A stretch of DNA of 64,000 bases from Caulobacter mirabilis (GCF_002749615.1 NZ_CP024201.1:682001-746000), one strand, 5' to 3'; numbered from the stretch's first letter, positions 25,848-35,322 are shown. Notes: generated by a model from the sequence alone, not told the origin. Translations and numbers: made by a program.

Positions 25848-27086
25848 CTACATGCGCTCGATGATGATGGCCGGAGCCATGCCGCCGGCGGCGCACATGG
25901 TGATCAGGCCGCGCTTCTTGCCGGTCCGCTCCAGCTCGTCGACCATGGTGCCGATCAGGATCGAGCCGGTGGCGCCGATCGGGTGGCCCAGGGCCATGGC
26001 GCCGCCGTTGACGTTGACCTTCTCACGATCGAGACCGAGGTCGCGGATGAACTTCTCGGCCACGACCGAGAAGGCCTCGTTGATCTCCCACAGATCGATG
26101 TCGTCGACCGTCAGGCCGGCCTTGGCCAGCACCTTGCGGGCGGCCGGGACCGGGGCGTTCAGCATCAGGGTCGGGCTGTCGCCCTGGTTGGCCATGGCCA
26201 CCACGCGGGCGCGGGGCTTCAGGCCGTTGGCTTCCGCATATTTGGGCGAGGCCAGCAGCAGGGCCGCCGAGCCGTCCACGACGCCCGAGCTGTTGCCGGC
26301 GTGGTGGAAGAACTGGATGGCGAGGTCGGGGTAGACCGCGTTGATCAGTTTGCGGAAGGTCGTGCCCTGATTGTCCAACGGCACGTCGGCCATGGCTTCG
26401 AACGACGGCTTCAGCGAGGCCAGACCCTCGGCGGTCGTCTGCGGACGCGGGAACTCCTCGTGGTCGAGGGCCAGAGAGCCGTCCTCGAAATAGACCGGCA
26501 CCAAGCTCTTCTCGAAGCGGTTCTCGGCGATGGCCACCGCGGCGCGCTGCTGGCTGACCAGGGCGAGGGCGTCGAGCGCCTCACGGCTGATGCCCTCCAT
26601 CGTGGCGATGGCGTCGGCGCAGACGCCCTGGTGCGACTGCGGGTGCTTGGCGCGCAGGCGCAGGTTGCCCTGGTCCATGGTCACCGGGCCGTCCTCGGGG
26701 GAGCGGCGGTTCGGCATCGACATCATCTCGCAGCCGCCGGCCACGACCAGGTCCGACATGCCCGACATGATGGTCGCGGCGGCGAAGTTCACGGTGGTGA
26801 TGCCCGACCCGCAGAAGCGGTCCAGGGTCACGCCGCTGGAGCGGATGTCGTAGCCGGCGTCCAGCGCCGACATGCGGCCCAGGTCTCCCGCGGCCGGACC
26901 GCGCTGGCTGCTGGTGCCCCAGATCACATCGTCGACTTCCGCCGTGTTGATGTCGTTGCGCTCGGCGATGGCCTTCAGGACCGTGGCGCCCAGCTGCTGC
27001 GGGTGGATCGCGTGAAGGGCGCCCTTGCCGTACTTGCCGATGCCGCGGGGGGTCCGGGCGGCGTCGATGATCCAGGCTTCGCTCAT
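25848..27086 (-). CDS. Acetyl-CoA C-acyltransferase (thiolase)
   Basis: 412 residues, slightly longer than FadA/PhaA at about 390. All thiolase signatures are present: the acyl-accepting Cys in LDRFCGSGITTVNFAA near residue 91, the NEAF motif near 337, GGAMALGHPIGATGS near 367 with the catalytic His, and the second Cys in ITMCAAGGMAPA near 398. It cleaves or forms 3-ketoacyl-CoA in the cytosol. With the SDR 39 bases upstream and a MaoC hydratase further up, it belongs to an acyl-CoA degradation group. Chain-length preference cannot be told. Confidence 0.93.
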   Translation of the reverse strand: MSEAWIIDAARTPRGIGKYGKGALHAIHPQQLGATVLKAIAERNDINTAEVDDVIWGTSSQRGPAAGDLGRMSALDAGYDIRSSGVTLDRFCGSGITTVNFAAATIMSGMSDLVVAGGCEMMSMPNRRSPEDGPVTMDQGNLRLRAKHPQSHQGVCADAIATMEGISREALDALALVSQQRAAVAIAENRFEKSLVPVYFEDGSLALDHEEFPRPQTTAEGLASLKPSFEAMADVPLDNQGTTFRKLINAVYPDLAIQFFHHAGNSSGVVDGSAALLLASPKYAEANGLKPRARVVAMANQGDSPTLMLNAPVPAARKVLAKAGLTVDDIDLWEINEAFSVVAEKFIRDLGLDREKVNVNGGAMALGHPIGATGSILIGTMVDELERTGKKRGLITMCAAGGMAPAIIIERM

Positions 27087-27125
27087 GTCGTGTTCCTTCC
27101 GGGTCTCGTGTTCTTGTTCTGATGT

Positions 27126-27908
<783 letters not shown>

Positions 27909-27999
27909 GGCTTTTCTCCCTGAGAACAGCCTTAAGCGGGGTCGCGTTACGTCAGCCTAGAGCCTTGTTGACGCGTCCGGAAACCTGGACCGTCCGAAT

Positions 28000-28029
28000 G
28001 GGACACGCACCGTTCCGGAGCATGTCCCC
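28000..28029. repeat. Intergenic palindromic element, copy 1 (GGGACA...TGTCCC)
   Basis: The element begins gggacacgcac (28000-28010) and ends gcatgtcccc. Its outer arms GGGACA and TGTCCC pair perfectly, with a mismatch and a further GC pairing inside. The same ends recur at 30336-30370 and 30381-30410. It lies between the MaoC stop and the SDR start. Confidence 0.7.
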
Positions 28030-28037
28030 GGTCGGCC

Positions 28038-28508
28038 CTAAAGCTTGAGCAGATACACGTGCTCGCCGTCCAGGATGGTCTCGCCCTTCTGGTTCACGAC
28101 CCAGGCCCGCATGGCGACCACGCCGGTGGTGCGCTGCCGCTTCAGCTCGGTGATCTCCAGGGCCGGATAGAGGGTGTCGCCGGGATAGGCGCTCTTCAGC
28201 ACCTTGGCCTTGACCTCGATCATGCCGAGCAGGGCGTCGCCGATCTCGTGCGGGAACAGGCCCGCGCCGGCGGCGGTGAAGCACAGCACCTGCAGCCCAT
28301 GGGCCAGCGGCCCGGGATGGCCCAGCGCGCGGCAGTACTCGACGTCGTAGTGGATCGGGTGGTTGTCCAGGCTGACCGCCTGGAAGGCCGCGAAGTTGCC
28401 GTCGCCCAGGGTGCGCGACGGCAACGGATAGCGGTCGCCGACCTTCAGGTCGTCGAACGTCTTGGCCGGAACGACCCGGTGATGATCGTAGATCGGCGGA
28501 AGGGACAT
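28038..28508 (-). CDS. MaoC family dehydratase
   Basis: 156 residues from ATG 28508. It has the hot-dog fold pattern of MaoC/R-specific enoyl-CoA hydratases: TFDDLKVGDRYPLPSRTLGDGNFAAFQAVSLDNHPIHYDVEYCRALGHPGPLAHGLQVL. In the family the Asp and His of DxNPxH hydrate the enoyl-CoA; here the spot reads DNHPIH. It would hydrate enoyl-CoA for the SDR and thiolase downstream. A 129-base gap with a palindromic repeat separates it from the SDR, so co-transcription is not certain. Confidence 0.88.
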   Translation of the reverse strand: MSLPPIYDHHRVVPAKTFDDLKVGDRYPLPSRTLGDGNFAAFQAVSLDNHPIHYDVEYCRALGHPGPLAHGLQVLCFTAAGAGLFPHEIGDALLGMIEVKAKVLKSAYPGDTLYPALEITELKRQRTTGVVAMRAWVVNQKGETILDGEHVYLLKL

Positions 28509-28561
28509 ACGGGCCTCCAGGAAAGCGGTTCGCATGCTTAGCAAACCAAGGCGGCGGCTCC

Positions 28562-29500
28562 CTAGGCCGCTCGCGCCCGCCGGAGCGCCTGGGGCGGTTG
28601 GCCGAAGGCGCGGATGAAGGCGCGGCGCATGCGCTCGGCGTCGCCGAAGCCTGTCTCCAGCGCCACGTCCTCGACCTGAAGGGGCTGGGAATCGAGCAGG
28701 GCCCGGGCGGCCTCGACGCGCAGCCGCTCGACGGCCTTGGCGGGGGTGAAGCCGGTCTCGGCGGCGAAGGCGCGGGCGAAGTTGCGCTCGCTCATCGCCG
28801 CCCGGTCGGCCAGTTCCTCGACGGTCAGCGCGTTGCGCAGGTTCTCGCGCATCCAGACCAGCAGCGGGTCGAACCGGCCGCCGGCCTCCATCTCCAGCAG
28901 GGCCGAGAACTGCGACTGACCGCTGGGGCGGCGATGATAGACGACCAGTTGCTGAGCGGTCTTGCGGGCGATCTCGTCGCCCAGATCGTCGGCGATCAGG
29001 GCCAGGGCCAGGTCGATCCCCGCGGTGATGCCGGCGCTGGTCCAGATCGGACCGTCCCGGGTCCAGATCCGGTCAGGTTCCAGCCGGGCGCCTGGGTAGC
29101 GTTTGGCGAAGTCGGCGGTGCGCGCCCAGTGGGTGGTGCAGCGTCGGCCTTCCAGCAGTCCCGCCTCGGCCAGGACATAGGCGCCCGAGCAGATGCTGGC
29201 GGTCCTGCGGGCGGTCGCCGCGGCGTCGCGGACATAGTCCAGCGTCTCGCCGCAGATGGCCGGCCGCCGCGTGCCTTCGCCGCCGGAGATCATGAGCGTG
29301 TCCAGCCGTGGCGCCGCCTCCAGAGCCTCGGCCGTCATGCCGACGCCGGAAGAGCTGCGGACCACGCCGGCCTCCTTGGCCAGAACTCGAAGGACGTAGG
29401 CGCCGGGGACATAGCGGGCGGCGATCTCGAACGCCGAGATCGGTCCGGCCGCGTCGAGCAGCTGGAAGTCGGGGAAGATCAGGACGCCGATCGTGCGCAT
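28562..29500 (-). CDS. GlxA family transcriptional regulator (DJ-1/PfpI + AraC)
   Basis: 312 residues from ATG 29500. Residues 1-185 are a DJ-1/PfpI-like domain: IGVLIFPDFQLLDAAGPISAFEIA, the nucleophile-elbow position TASICSGAYVLAEAGLLEGRRCTTHW with Cys, and GITAGIDLALALI. Residues about 210-305 are an AraC-type double helix-turn-helix (LADRAAMSERNFARAFAAETGFTPAKAVERLRVEAARALL and VALETGFGDAERMRRAFIRAFGQPPQAL). The sensory domain probably binds a small ligand. It is divergent from a DJ-1/PfpI enzyme gene 79 bases away, its likely target. Confidence 0.92.
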   Translation of the reverse strand: MRTIGVLIFPDFQLLDAAGPISAFEIAARYVPGAYVLRVLAKEAGVVRSSSGVGMTAEALEAAPRLDTLMISGGEGTRRPAICGETLDYVRDAAATARRTASICSGAYVLAEAGLLEGRRCTTHWARTADFAKRYPGARLEPDRIWTRDGPIWTSAGITAGIDLALALIADDLGDEIARKTAQQLVVYHRRPSGQSQFSALLEMEAGGRFDPLLVWMRENLRNALTVEELADRAAMSERNFARAFAAETGFTPAKAVERLRVEAARALLDSQPLQVEDVALETGFGDAERMRRAFIRAFGQPPQALRRARAA

Positions 29501-29579
29501 GGCTGTAAACGAGGGATGTCTTTCATTTCTGCCGAACGCTAGCGCTGGCAGGTTGCCGTCGTCAACCGGAGGCGTCCCC

Positions 29580-30275
29580 ATGACCGACAAGAGCCTGCAC
29601 ATCGTCTTCGCCCTCTATCCGGGGGTCACCCACCTGGACTTCACCGGCCCGCACCAGTTCCTGCAGCGCCTGCCGGGAGCGAAGGTGACAGTGGCCAGCG
29701 TCGAGGGCGGCGAGATGGAGGCCGACGGCCTGACCTTCGCCCGGCTGACGCCCTTCTTCGACATCGAGCGTTGCGACCTGATCTGCGTGCCGGGCGGCTT
29801 CGGTACGACGGAGGCGATGCTGGACGAGGTGTTCCTGGAACAGGTCCGCCGGCTGGCCGGGACGGCGACGTGGGTGACCTCGGTCTGCACCGGCTCGCTG
29901 GTGCTGGCGGCCGCGGGCCTGCTGCGCGGCAGGCGGGCGGCCTGTCACTGGGCCTGGCGCGACCAGCTGGCGCTGTTCGGAGCGATCCCCGACGCCTCGC
30001 GGGTGGCGCGGGACGGCAATGTCATCACCGGCGGCGGCGTGACGGCGGGCATCGACTTCGCCCTGACCGTGGCGGCCGAGATCGCCGGCGACGCCTACGC
30101 CCAGGGGCTGCAGCTGGCGCTCGAGTACGCCCCGGCGCCGCCGTTCGACAGCGGCCGGCCGGAATTGGCGCCGGCGCCGGTCCGGGCGCGGATCGAGGCT
30201 CTGTACGGCGCGGACATGCCGGTTCGCCTGGCGGCTGCGCAGCAGGCGGCGGCGAAGCTGAAGGAAACGGTCTAG
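29580..30275 (+). CDS. DJ-1/PfpI family protein (isonitrile hydratase-like)
   Basis: 231 residues from ATG 29580 behind GGAGG. MTDKSLHIVFALYPGVTHLDFTGPHQFLQRLPG has the ligand Asp position of isonitrile hydratase-like enzymes, CVPGGFGTTEAM follows, and the nucleophile Cys lies in TSVCTGSLVLAAAGLLRGRRAACHWAWRDQL near residue 101, with GGGVTAGIDFALTV further on. This subfamily turns isonitriles into N-formamides in Pseudomonas, but many members have no known substrate. Controlled probably by the divergent GlxA-type regulator. Two palindromic hairpins follow its stop. Confidence 0.88.
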   Translation: MTDKSLHIVFALYPGVTHLDFTGPHQFLQRLPGAKVTVASVEGGEMEADGLTFARLTPFFDIERCDLICVPGGFGTTEAMLDEVFLEQVRRLAGTATWVTSVCTGSLVLAAAGLLRGRRAACHWAWRDQLALFGAIPDASRVARDGNVITGGGVTAGIDFALTVAAEIAGDAYAQGLQLALEYAPAPPFDSGRPELAPAPVRARIEALYGADMPVRLAAAQQAAAKLKETV

Positions 30276-30335
30276 CCCTGCGTGGCTCGGCACGCGGCCT
30301 GCGGCCGCTGCTCACCACGACTGGCGCACGATTAC

Positions 30336-30370
30336 GGGGACATGTTCCGGCGCAGCCGGTACGTGTCCCC
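30336..30370. repeat. Intergenic palindromic element, copy 2
   Basis: A strong hairpin: the arms ggggacatgt (30336-30345) and acgtgtcccc (30361-30370) pair over ten bases with one G-T wobble, and an inner CCGG/CCGG pairing closes the loop. The ends match copy 1. It lies between two convergent genes and may end transcription from either side. Confidence 0.75.
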
Positions 30371-30380
30371 GACCGATCAA

Positions 30381-30410
30381 GGGGACACGCACGCTTCGCG
30401 AGCATGTCCC
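30381..30410. repeat. Intergenic palindromic element, copy 3
   Basis: It starts ggggacacgcacgcttcgcg and ends gcatgtccc, nearly identical to copy 1 at both ends. It begins ten bases after copy 2, giving a tandem pair between the DJ-1 and dioxygenase genes. Confidence 0.75.
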
Positions 30411-30422
30411 TGTTGAGCGATG

Positions 30423-31196
30423 CTATCCGATCACGACCGAGGTCATCGATATCGCAGCGACGATGTCGTCGTTGAAGAAGTCGACCGGTTCGCCCGCTTC
30501 AGCCGCGCCCAGGGTGTAGAGCAGCGGCAGGTAATGCTCGGCGCTGTTGATCGACAGGGCCGCGTCGGCCCCCAGGGCCTCCCAGTCGACGAGCGGCTGA
30601 TGATCGTAGGCCTCGATCATCGCCTTGGCGCGGTCGTTGAAGCGCGGCGCCCAGTCGGGGATCGCGCCCGAGCGCCAGTCGACGGCGCGCAGATTGTGCA
30701 CGATGTCGCCGCTGCCGACGATCAGCACGCCCTCGTCGCGCAGCGGCGCCAGCTTCCGGCCGGCCTCATAGTGCCAGGCGTTCGGCTTGGCGCGGTCGAG
30801 GCTGAGCTGAACGATCGGGACGTCGGCGTCCGGGTACATCGGCGCCAGGACGCTCCAGGCGCCGTGATCGAGGCCGCGGCTCGGGTGCTGCGCCACCGGA
30901 TCGGGCGACAGCAGCTCGCCGACGCGGCGCGCCAGGTCCGGATCGCCGGGCGCCGGGTACCGGACGTCGAACAACGCCTGCGGAAAGCCGCCGAAGTCGT
31001 GAATCGTCGCCGGTCGGGGAGAGGCCGAGACCGCCGCGGCGCCCATCGTCTCCCAGTGGGCCGACACGCACAGCACCGCCCTGGGGCGCGGCAGCCGCCG
31101 ACCGGCTTCCGCCCAGGCGCGGCGCCAGGCGTTGTCCTCGATCGCGTTCATCGGCGAGCCGTGGCCGAGGAACAGGACGGGCATGCGTTCGCTCAT
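30423..31196 (-). CDS. Class III extradiol ring-cleavage dioxygenase, DOPA-dioxygenase (YgiD) type
   Basis: 257 residues, the standard length for this cytosolic family. PVLFLGHGSPMNAIEDN near residue 6 supplies the first metal His, SAHWET near 44 the second and HDFGGFPQALFDVRYPAPG near 66 the next; GSGDIVHNLRAVDW near 165 carries another conserved His. In E. coli the homologue opens the catechol ring of L-DOPA at 4,5; the natural substrate is uncertain. Convergent with the DJ-1 gene; divergent from the acyltransferase gene. Confidence 0.92.
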   Translation of the reverse strand: MSERMPVLFLGHGSPMNAIEDNAWRRAWAEAGRRLPRPRAVLCVSAHWETMGAAAVSASPRPATIHDFGGFPQALFDVRYPAPGDPDLARRVGELLSPDPVAQHPSRGLDHGAWSVLAPMYPDADVPIVQLSLDRAKPNAWHYEAGRKLAPLRDEGVLIVGSGDIVHNLRAVDWRSGAIPDWAPRFNDRAKAMIEAYDHQPLVDWEALGADAALSINSAEHYLPLLYTLGAAEAGEPVDFFNDDIVAAISMTSVVIG

Positions 31197-31222
31197 CGTG
31201 AACCCTTATCGTAACCGTATCG

Positions 31223-32425
31223 GTGACAGATGGGGCGCGGCGCGCCGATTGCAACGGAGGTGAAGATTCCCTCGGAGACTCGGCCTTGGCGCGAGAACTG
31301 TCCCATTCTGCATCGTCGCCTGCATCGGCGGGTCGCGGCGGCGCGCTGGACGCCCTGCGCTTCGTCGCCTCGCTGCTGATCGTCCTCTACCACTTCGGCG
31401 GCGATGCGCCGGTGGCGCTGGAGACTCTGCACCCGGTCTTCGAGCGCGGCTACCTCGCCACCGACTTCTTCCTGATCCTGTCGGGCTTCGTTCTGGGCCG
31501 GGCCTATGGCGCCCAGGTGATGTCCGGGCGGATCGGTCTGCTGGCGTTCGTAAGGAAGCGGATCGCCAGGATCTGGCCGGGACAACTCGTGGTCTTGGCG
31601 ACGCTGGCGGGGATCGTCGCCGTGGCGGGCCTCGCGGGCGTGGCGCCGAACAACCCCGAACACTTCACCGCGATGGGCCTGGCGATGCAGGCATTGCTGG
31701 TTCAGGCCTGGGGCGTCCCCGGCGGAGAGGGGTGGAATCACCAGAGCTGGTCGCTGTCGGCGCTGATCGTCTGCTATGCGGCCTTCCCTCTGGCCTGGCG
31801 ATGGATCTCGCGGCTGAACAGTCCGGCCGCGCTGCTGAGCCTCGGCCTGACGGCGGTGATGCTGGGCGACCTGATCTGCGCGATCGTTCTGGGCCGCCAC
31901 ATCTATGATCTCGACTTCCACTTCGGCGTCATCCGCGCGGCGCCGCTGTTCCTGCTGGGGATATGCATCGCCCGGCTGGTGGAGACCGGTCGCCCGTCGG
32001 TCGGCGCGGCGAAGATCATGGCCGGCCTGTCGCTGGCCGCCGTCGTGCTGCTGCAGATCGCCGGGCGGTTCGACCTGCCCAGCATCGCCGCGATCGCGGC
32101 CATCGTCCTGTCGTTCGGCCGCCTGCCGGTCGCCAGGCCGTCGGCGCTGATCGAGCAGGGGGCCAAGCTGTCCTTCGCCCTGTTCATCACCCACGCGGTG
32201 ACCGGCCTGCTCTGGTTCGGCGCCCTGCAGGCCTTGCGCGGCCGCGTCGCCCTGCCGGCCTGGATCGACTGGAGCCTTTGGGCGATGAGCCTGCCGGCGG
32301 CCTTCGTCGCGGCGGCGTTGTTCCACCGCTTCGTCGACGAGCCGATCCAGAAGTGGCTGGCGCCGAGACTGAAGCGGCCCGCCCCGGCGGCCGCGCCCGT
32401 CGAGCCCACGCCCGCGTCCGTCTAG
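31223..32425 (+). CDS. Acyltransferase 3 family membrane protein
   Basis: 400 residues with a GTG start; the first 35 residues are polar and unconserved, so a later start (for example TTG 31286) is possible. GALDALRFVASLLIVLYHFGG near residue 40 has the catalytic-type His of the family, followed by YLATDFFLILSGFVLGRAYG and FVRKRIARIWPGQL, the expected Arg-rich helix start. About ten transmembrane helices. These enzymes O-acylate surface sugars in the inner membrane. The stop shares CTAG with the convergent gene. Confidence 0.88.
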   Translation: MTDGARRADCNGGEDSLGDSALARELSHSASSPASAGRGGALDALRFVASLLIVLYHFGGDAPVALETLHPVFERGYLATDFFLILSGFVLGRAYGAQVMSGRIGLLAFVRKRIARIWPGQLVVLATLAGIVAVAGLAGVAPNNPEHFTAMGLAMQALLVQAWGVPGGEGWNHQSWSLSALIVCYAAFPLAWRWISRLNSPAALLSLGLTAVMLGDLICAIVLGRHIYDLDFHFGVIRAAPLFLLGICIARLVETGRPSVGAAKIMAGLSLAAVVLLQIAGRFDLPSIAAIAAIVLSFGRLPVARPSALIEQGAKLSFALFITHAVTGLLWFGALQALRGRVALPAWIDWSLWAMSLPAAFVAAALFHRFVDEPIQKWLAPRLKRPAPAAAPVEPTPASV

Positions 32426-32883
32426 CCGCCCGCCTGGTCCAGGACGAGGTCGCCCAGCAGGTTGATCCGTCCGCTGGACCGGACGAAGGCGCGAACGCTC
32501 AGCCGCGTGATCTCGACGGCCTCGCCGGTCGGGCAGGCGATGCACTGATATACGACCTTGGCCGCCCGATAGTGCTGCCATTGCGCGGGATCGGGCGGCG
32601 GGGGCGGCTCCTCGAAACGTAGCAGGCGCGGCGCCCGGAAGCCGGGTCGTCCCAGGGCGTCGGCGATCCGCGCCTCCAGAGCCTCTCGCGCCCCGTCGTC
32701 CTCGTCGAGCCTATCGGCCGACGGCGCTTCCGCAAGCGCCAGTTCGGCGCTGTCGACCCTGGTGGCGAAGGCGAGGTCGCCGGTGACCATGTCGGTGTCG
32801 CCGGAGAAGGTGAACGCGTGGAAGATGGAGGCGCAGCTACGGCACTGGAGGCGCACCACTTCGCCTTCGATACGCCTGGGCAT
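32422..32883 (-). CDS. Zinc-ribbon-like protein of unknown function, last gene of the nadC operon
   Basis: 153 residues. Two CxxC pairs, C14/C17 (LQCRSCASIF) and C114/C117 (YQCIACPTG), probably form one zinc-ribbon site. Between them lie an acidic stretch (DRLDEDDGAREALEARI) and a proline run (EEPPPPPDP). The ATG overlaps the stop of the ADP-ribosylglycohydrolase gene by one base (TGATG), which implies coupled translation and a related role. I do not recognise the family. The stop overlaps the acyltransferase stop in CTAG. Confidence 0.75.
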   Translation of the reverse strand: MPRRIEGEVVRLQCRSCASIFHAFTFSGDTDMVTGDLAFATRVDSAELALAEAPSADRLDEDDGAREALEARIADALGRPGFRAPRLLRFEEPPPPPDPAQWQHYRAAKVVYQCIACPTGEAVEITRLSVRAFVRSSGRINLLGDLVLDQAGG

Positions 32884-33830
32884 CAGCCGATCTCCTCGGC
32901 GGCGACGGCCGCCAGCAGGCCCTCGAGCAGCGGCGCCAGGTCGTCTTGGCCGCGCAGGCCGTCCCGCCAGCGCAAGGGGATGGCCTCGACGCCGTCGCGG
33001 ATCCCGGCCAGACCGCCGGCGATGCAGGCGGTGGTGTCGGTGTCCTCGCCGTAGGACACCGCCGTCTTCACCACGACCTCGTAGGACCCCGCCCTCAGGG
33101 CCTCGCGAGCGCTGAACAGGCTGTCGACGACGAAGCCGGACCCGCCGGGCGTATGCGCCGCGTCGGGGCGGACGCCGTCTTCGAGGGCCTCCAACAGGCG
33201 CGGCTGGTCGGCGTAGATCGCCCGGAGCGCGGAGAGGGCGTCCTCCCAAGGCTGCGGATGGACTTCCAGCAGGCGGCGGGCCCACAGGCAGTAGAGGGCG
33301 CAGCAGGCCAACACGACCGGATGGCCGTGGGTGACGCGCGACTGGTCATGGGCGTTGCGGACCAGCGCCTCGTCGGGGCCGCGATGCCAGAGGGCCAGGG
33401 GCAGCACGCGCATCAGCGAGCCGTTGCCCTGGCTGAACTCCGCCTCGCCGCCGGCCTTCAGCGGCTCCACGCCGCGTCGCAGTCGGCCGATCGCCTCCGC
33501 TGTCTGGTTGCCGACGTCGAAGACTCGCCCGTCGACGGCCAGGTAGCCGTGGTCCAGCCAGTTGGTCAGCCGGTTGGCGAAGTTACCGGCGTCGAAGCCG
33601 TCGCGATGCAGCAGAGTCGCCAGCAGGCACAGCGCCTGGGCGCCGTCGTCCGACCAGGTCCCGGGCGGCGTCGCGCCGTGCGAGCGGCGGAAGTCGTGGG
33701 GCGGCTCGAACTCGATCGCATCGAGGCTGGGGATCGCATGTGCGGGGTGGAATTCGTAGGGCACGCCCAGGGCGTCGCCGACCAGCAGGCCGACGAGTCC
33801 TCCCGCCATTCGGTCCCGCCGCGTGGTCAT
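32883..33830 (-). CDS. ADP-ribosylglycohydrolase family protein
   Basis: 315 residues. The N-terminal MAGGLVGLLVGDALGVPYEF, the metal-site segment PGTWSDDGAQALCLLATLL near residue 57 (usually T-D-D-T; here S-D-D-G), FSQGNGSLMRVLPLAL near 132 and the C-terminal VSYGEDTDTTACIAGGLAG near 266 follow the DraG/ARH fold. Family enzymes remove ADP-ribose from proteins, nucleic acids or small molecules. It is four bases downstream of nadC, so it probably takes part in ADP-ribose or NAD turnover. The changed metal-site residues may alter the substrate. Confidence 0.9.
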   Translation of the reverse strand: MTTRRDRMAGGLVGLLVGDALGVPYEFHPAHAIPSLDAIEFEPPHDFRRSHGATPPGTWSDDGAQALCLLATLLHRDGFDAGNFANRLTNWLDHGYLAVDGRVFDVGNQTAEAIGRLRRGVEPLKAGGEAEFSQGNGSLMRVLPLALWHRGPDEALVRNAHDQSRVTHGHPVVLACCALYCLWARRLLEVHPQPWEDALSALRAIYADQPRLLEALEDGVRPDAAHTPGGSGFVVDSLFSAREALRAGSYEVVVKTAVSYGEDTDTTACIAGGLAGIRDGVEAIPLRWRDGLRGQDDLAPLLEGLLAAVAAEEIG

Positions 33831-33834
33831 GGCT

Positions 33835-34680
33835 TCAGGCCGCGTCCAGACCGATGTCCAGGACCGGCGCGGAATGGGTCAGGGCGCCGACGCTGATCAC
33901 GTCCACGCCGGTCTCGGCGATGGCGCGGACGGTGTCGAGGTTCACCCCGCCCGAGGCCTCCAGCACCACCCGGCCGCCGGCCATCCCGACGGCGATGTTC
34001 AGGTCCTTGAGGCTGAAGTTGTCGAGCAGGATCACGTCCGGTCCGGCGTCGAGCGCCTCGGCCAGCTGGTTCAGGCCGTCGACCTCGCACTCGACCTTCA
34101 TCAGATGGCCGGCGAAGGCCCTGGCGCGGGTGATGGCCTTGGCGACTCCGCCGCAGGCGGCGACGTGGTTGTCCTTGATCAGGATGGCGTCGTCGAGGCT
34201 GAAGCGATGGTTCACCGCCCCGCCGCAACGGACCGCGTACTTTTCCAGCGCGCGCAGGCCGGGCGTGGTCTTGCGGGTGTCGGTGATCCGGGCCTTCGTG
34301 CCTTCGACGGCGCGGACGTAGGTGCGGGTCAGGGTGGCGACGCCGGACAGCCGGCCCAGCAGGTTCAGCCCGGTGCGCTCGGCCGACAGCAGGGCGCGGG
34401 CGTTGGCGTCGACCCGGGCCAGCACGCCGCCGGCCGCGACGTCGGCGCCGTCGGGCGTGACGACCTCGAAGGTCGCGGTCGGGTCCAGGGCGGCGATCGC
34501 CAGGCGCGCGCAGGCCAGGCCCGCGACGCGGCCTTCCTTGCGGGCGCCGAAGGTCGTCGTCAGGCGCGCGTCGGCGTCGATACAGGCCAGGGCGGTGACG
34601 TCGCCGGCGCGGCCAAGGTCCTCGGCTAGGGCGGCGCGGACGATCGGGTCGATGATCAGGTCAGGAAGCGGCGGGGTCAC
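33835..34680 (-). CDS. nadC: Nicotinate-nucleotide pyrophosphorylase (carboxylating)
   Basis: 281 residues with a GTG start that overlaps the TetR stop (GTGA). The quinolinate phosphoribosyltransferase pattern is clear: [16 protein letters not shown] near residue 17, [21 protein letters not shown] near 95, [43 protein letters not shown] near 125 (the catalytic Arg/Lys/His set) and [12 protein letters not shown] near 220. It joins quinolinate and PRPP to make nicotinate mononucleotide and CO2, the third step of de novo NAD synthesis. nadA and nadB lie 1.2 kb away on the same strand. Confidence 0.96.
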   Translation of the reverse strand: MTPPLPDLIIDPIVRAALAEDLGRAGDVTALACIDADARLTTTFGARKEGRVAGLACARLAIAALDPTATFEVVTPDGADVAAGGVLARVDANARALLSAERTGLNLLGRLSGVATLTRTYVRAVEGTKARITDTRKTTPGLRALEKYAVRCGGAVNHRFSLDDAILIKDNHVAACGGVAKAITRARAFAGHLMKVECEVDGLNQLAEALDAGPDVILLDNFSLKDLNIAVGMAGGRVVLEASGGVNLDTVRAIAETGVDVISVGALTHSAPVLDIGLDAA

Positions 34681-35273
34681 GAGACCCTCCTCTGGGTCAG
34701 GCCTTCGGTCAGTAGGCGGATGGCGTGGCGAACTTCGCGACCCGTGGCTTGTGGGTCGGGCGAGGCGGCGATGCGCAGGGCGCCTTGGACGAAGGCACCG
34801 AGCAGGACGTGGGACAGGGCGGGCACGGCGTCGGCGTCGAGCAGGCCGGCCTCGACCAGATGGTCCAGGGCGTGAGCGATCAGCCCGACGCCGAGCGGCT
34901 CCAACAGGGCGTTCCAGCCCTCGACGCCCAGCACCGACGGCCCGTCGACGAGCAGCAGGCGGCGGACTTCCGGCGCCTCGCAGATGTCCAGCCACTGGTC
35001 GCCGCCGGCGACGATCTCGTCGACCGAATGCTCGACCTCGCCCATGACGCCGCGGTCCAGCGCCGCGCCGATCTCGGCCAGCAACGCGGCGCAGGCGGCG
35101 CGGAACAGGTCCGTCTTGTCCTTGAACTGGTAGTAGACCGCGCCCTTGGTCAGGCCCGCGGCGGCCGCGACCTCGTCCACGGACACGTCGGCGTAGCCCT
35201 TGTCGGTGAACAGCCGACGGGCTTCGTGGACGAGGCGGTCACGGTTGGAGCGGCGAGCGTCGATTGACATCAT
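34677..35273 (-). CDS. TetR family transcriptional regulator, first gene of the nadC operon
   Basis: 198 residues (ATG 35273, or 35270 one codon later). The N-terminal helix-turn-helix reads [37 protein letters not shown]. The C-terminal ligand domain ends in a region like TetR_C families ([30 protein letters not shown]). Its stop overlaps the nadC start. It reads divergently from a membrane protein gene across a double operator (35272-35308), so it probably represses both that gene and its own operon, including nadC. Confidence 0.9.
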   Translation of the reverse strand: MMSIDARRSNRDRLVHEARRLFTDKGYADVSVDEVAAAAGLTKGAVYYQFKDKTDLFRAACAALLAEIGAALDRGVMGEVEHSVDEIVAGGDQWLDICEAPEVRRLLLVDGPSVLGVEGWNALLEPLGVGLIAHALDHLVEAGLLDADAVPALSHVLLGAFVQGALRIAASPDPQATGREVRHAIRLLTEGLTQRRVS

Positions 35274-35308
35274 ACTATCGGTATGATCCGATTATACCAT
35301 CGGTATGA
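35272..35308. promoter_or_regulatory. Double TetR-type operator between the divergent TetR and membrane protein genes
   Basis: Two direct copies of ATAC(T/C)ATCGGTATGA lie at 35272-35286 and 35294-35308, exactly 22 bases apart, that is two helical turns. The second holds a perfect palindrome ATACC-ATC-GGTAT; the first has one mismatch. The first copy covers the TetR start codon and the second lies 15 bases before the membrane protein ATG, so binding would shut off both genes. Confidence 0.75.
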
Positions 35309-35322
35309 CAAGGGGCTGCGCC

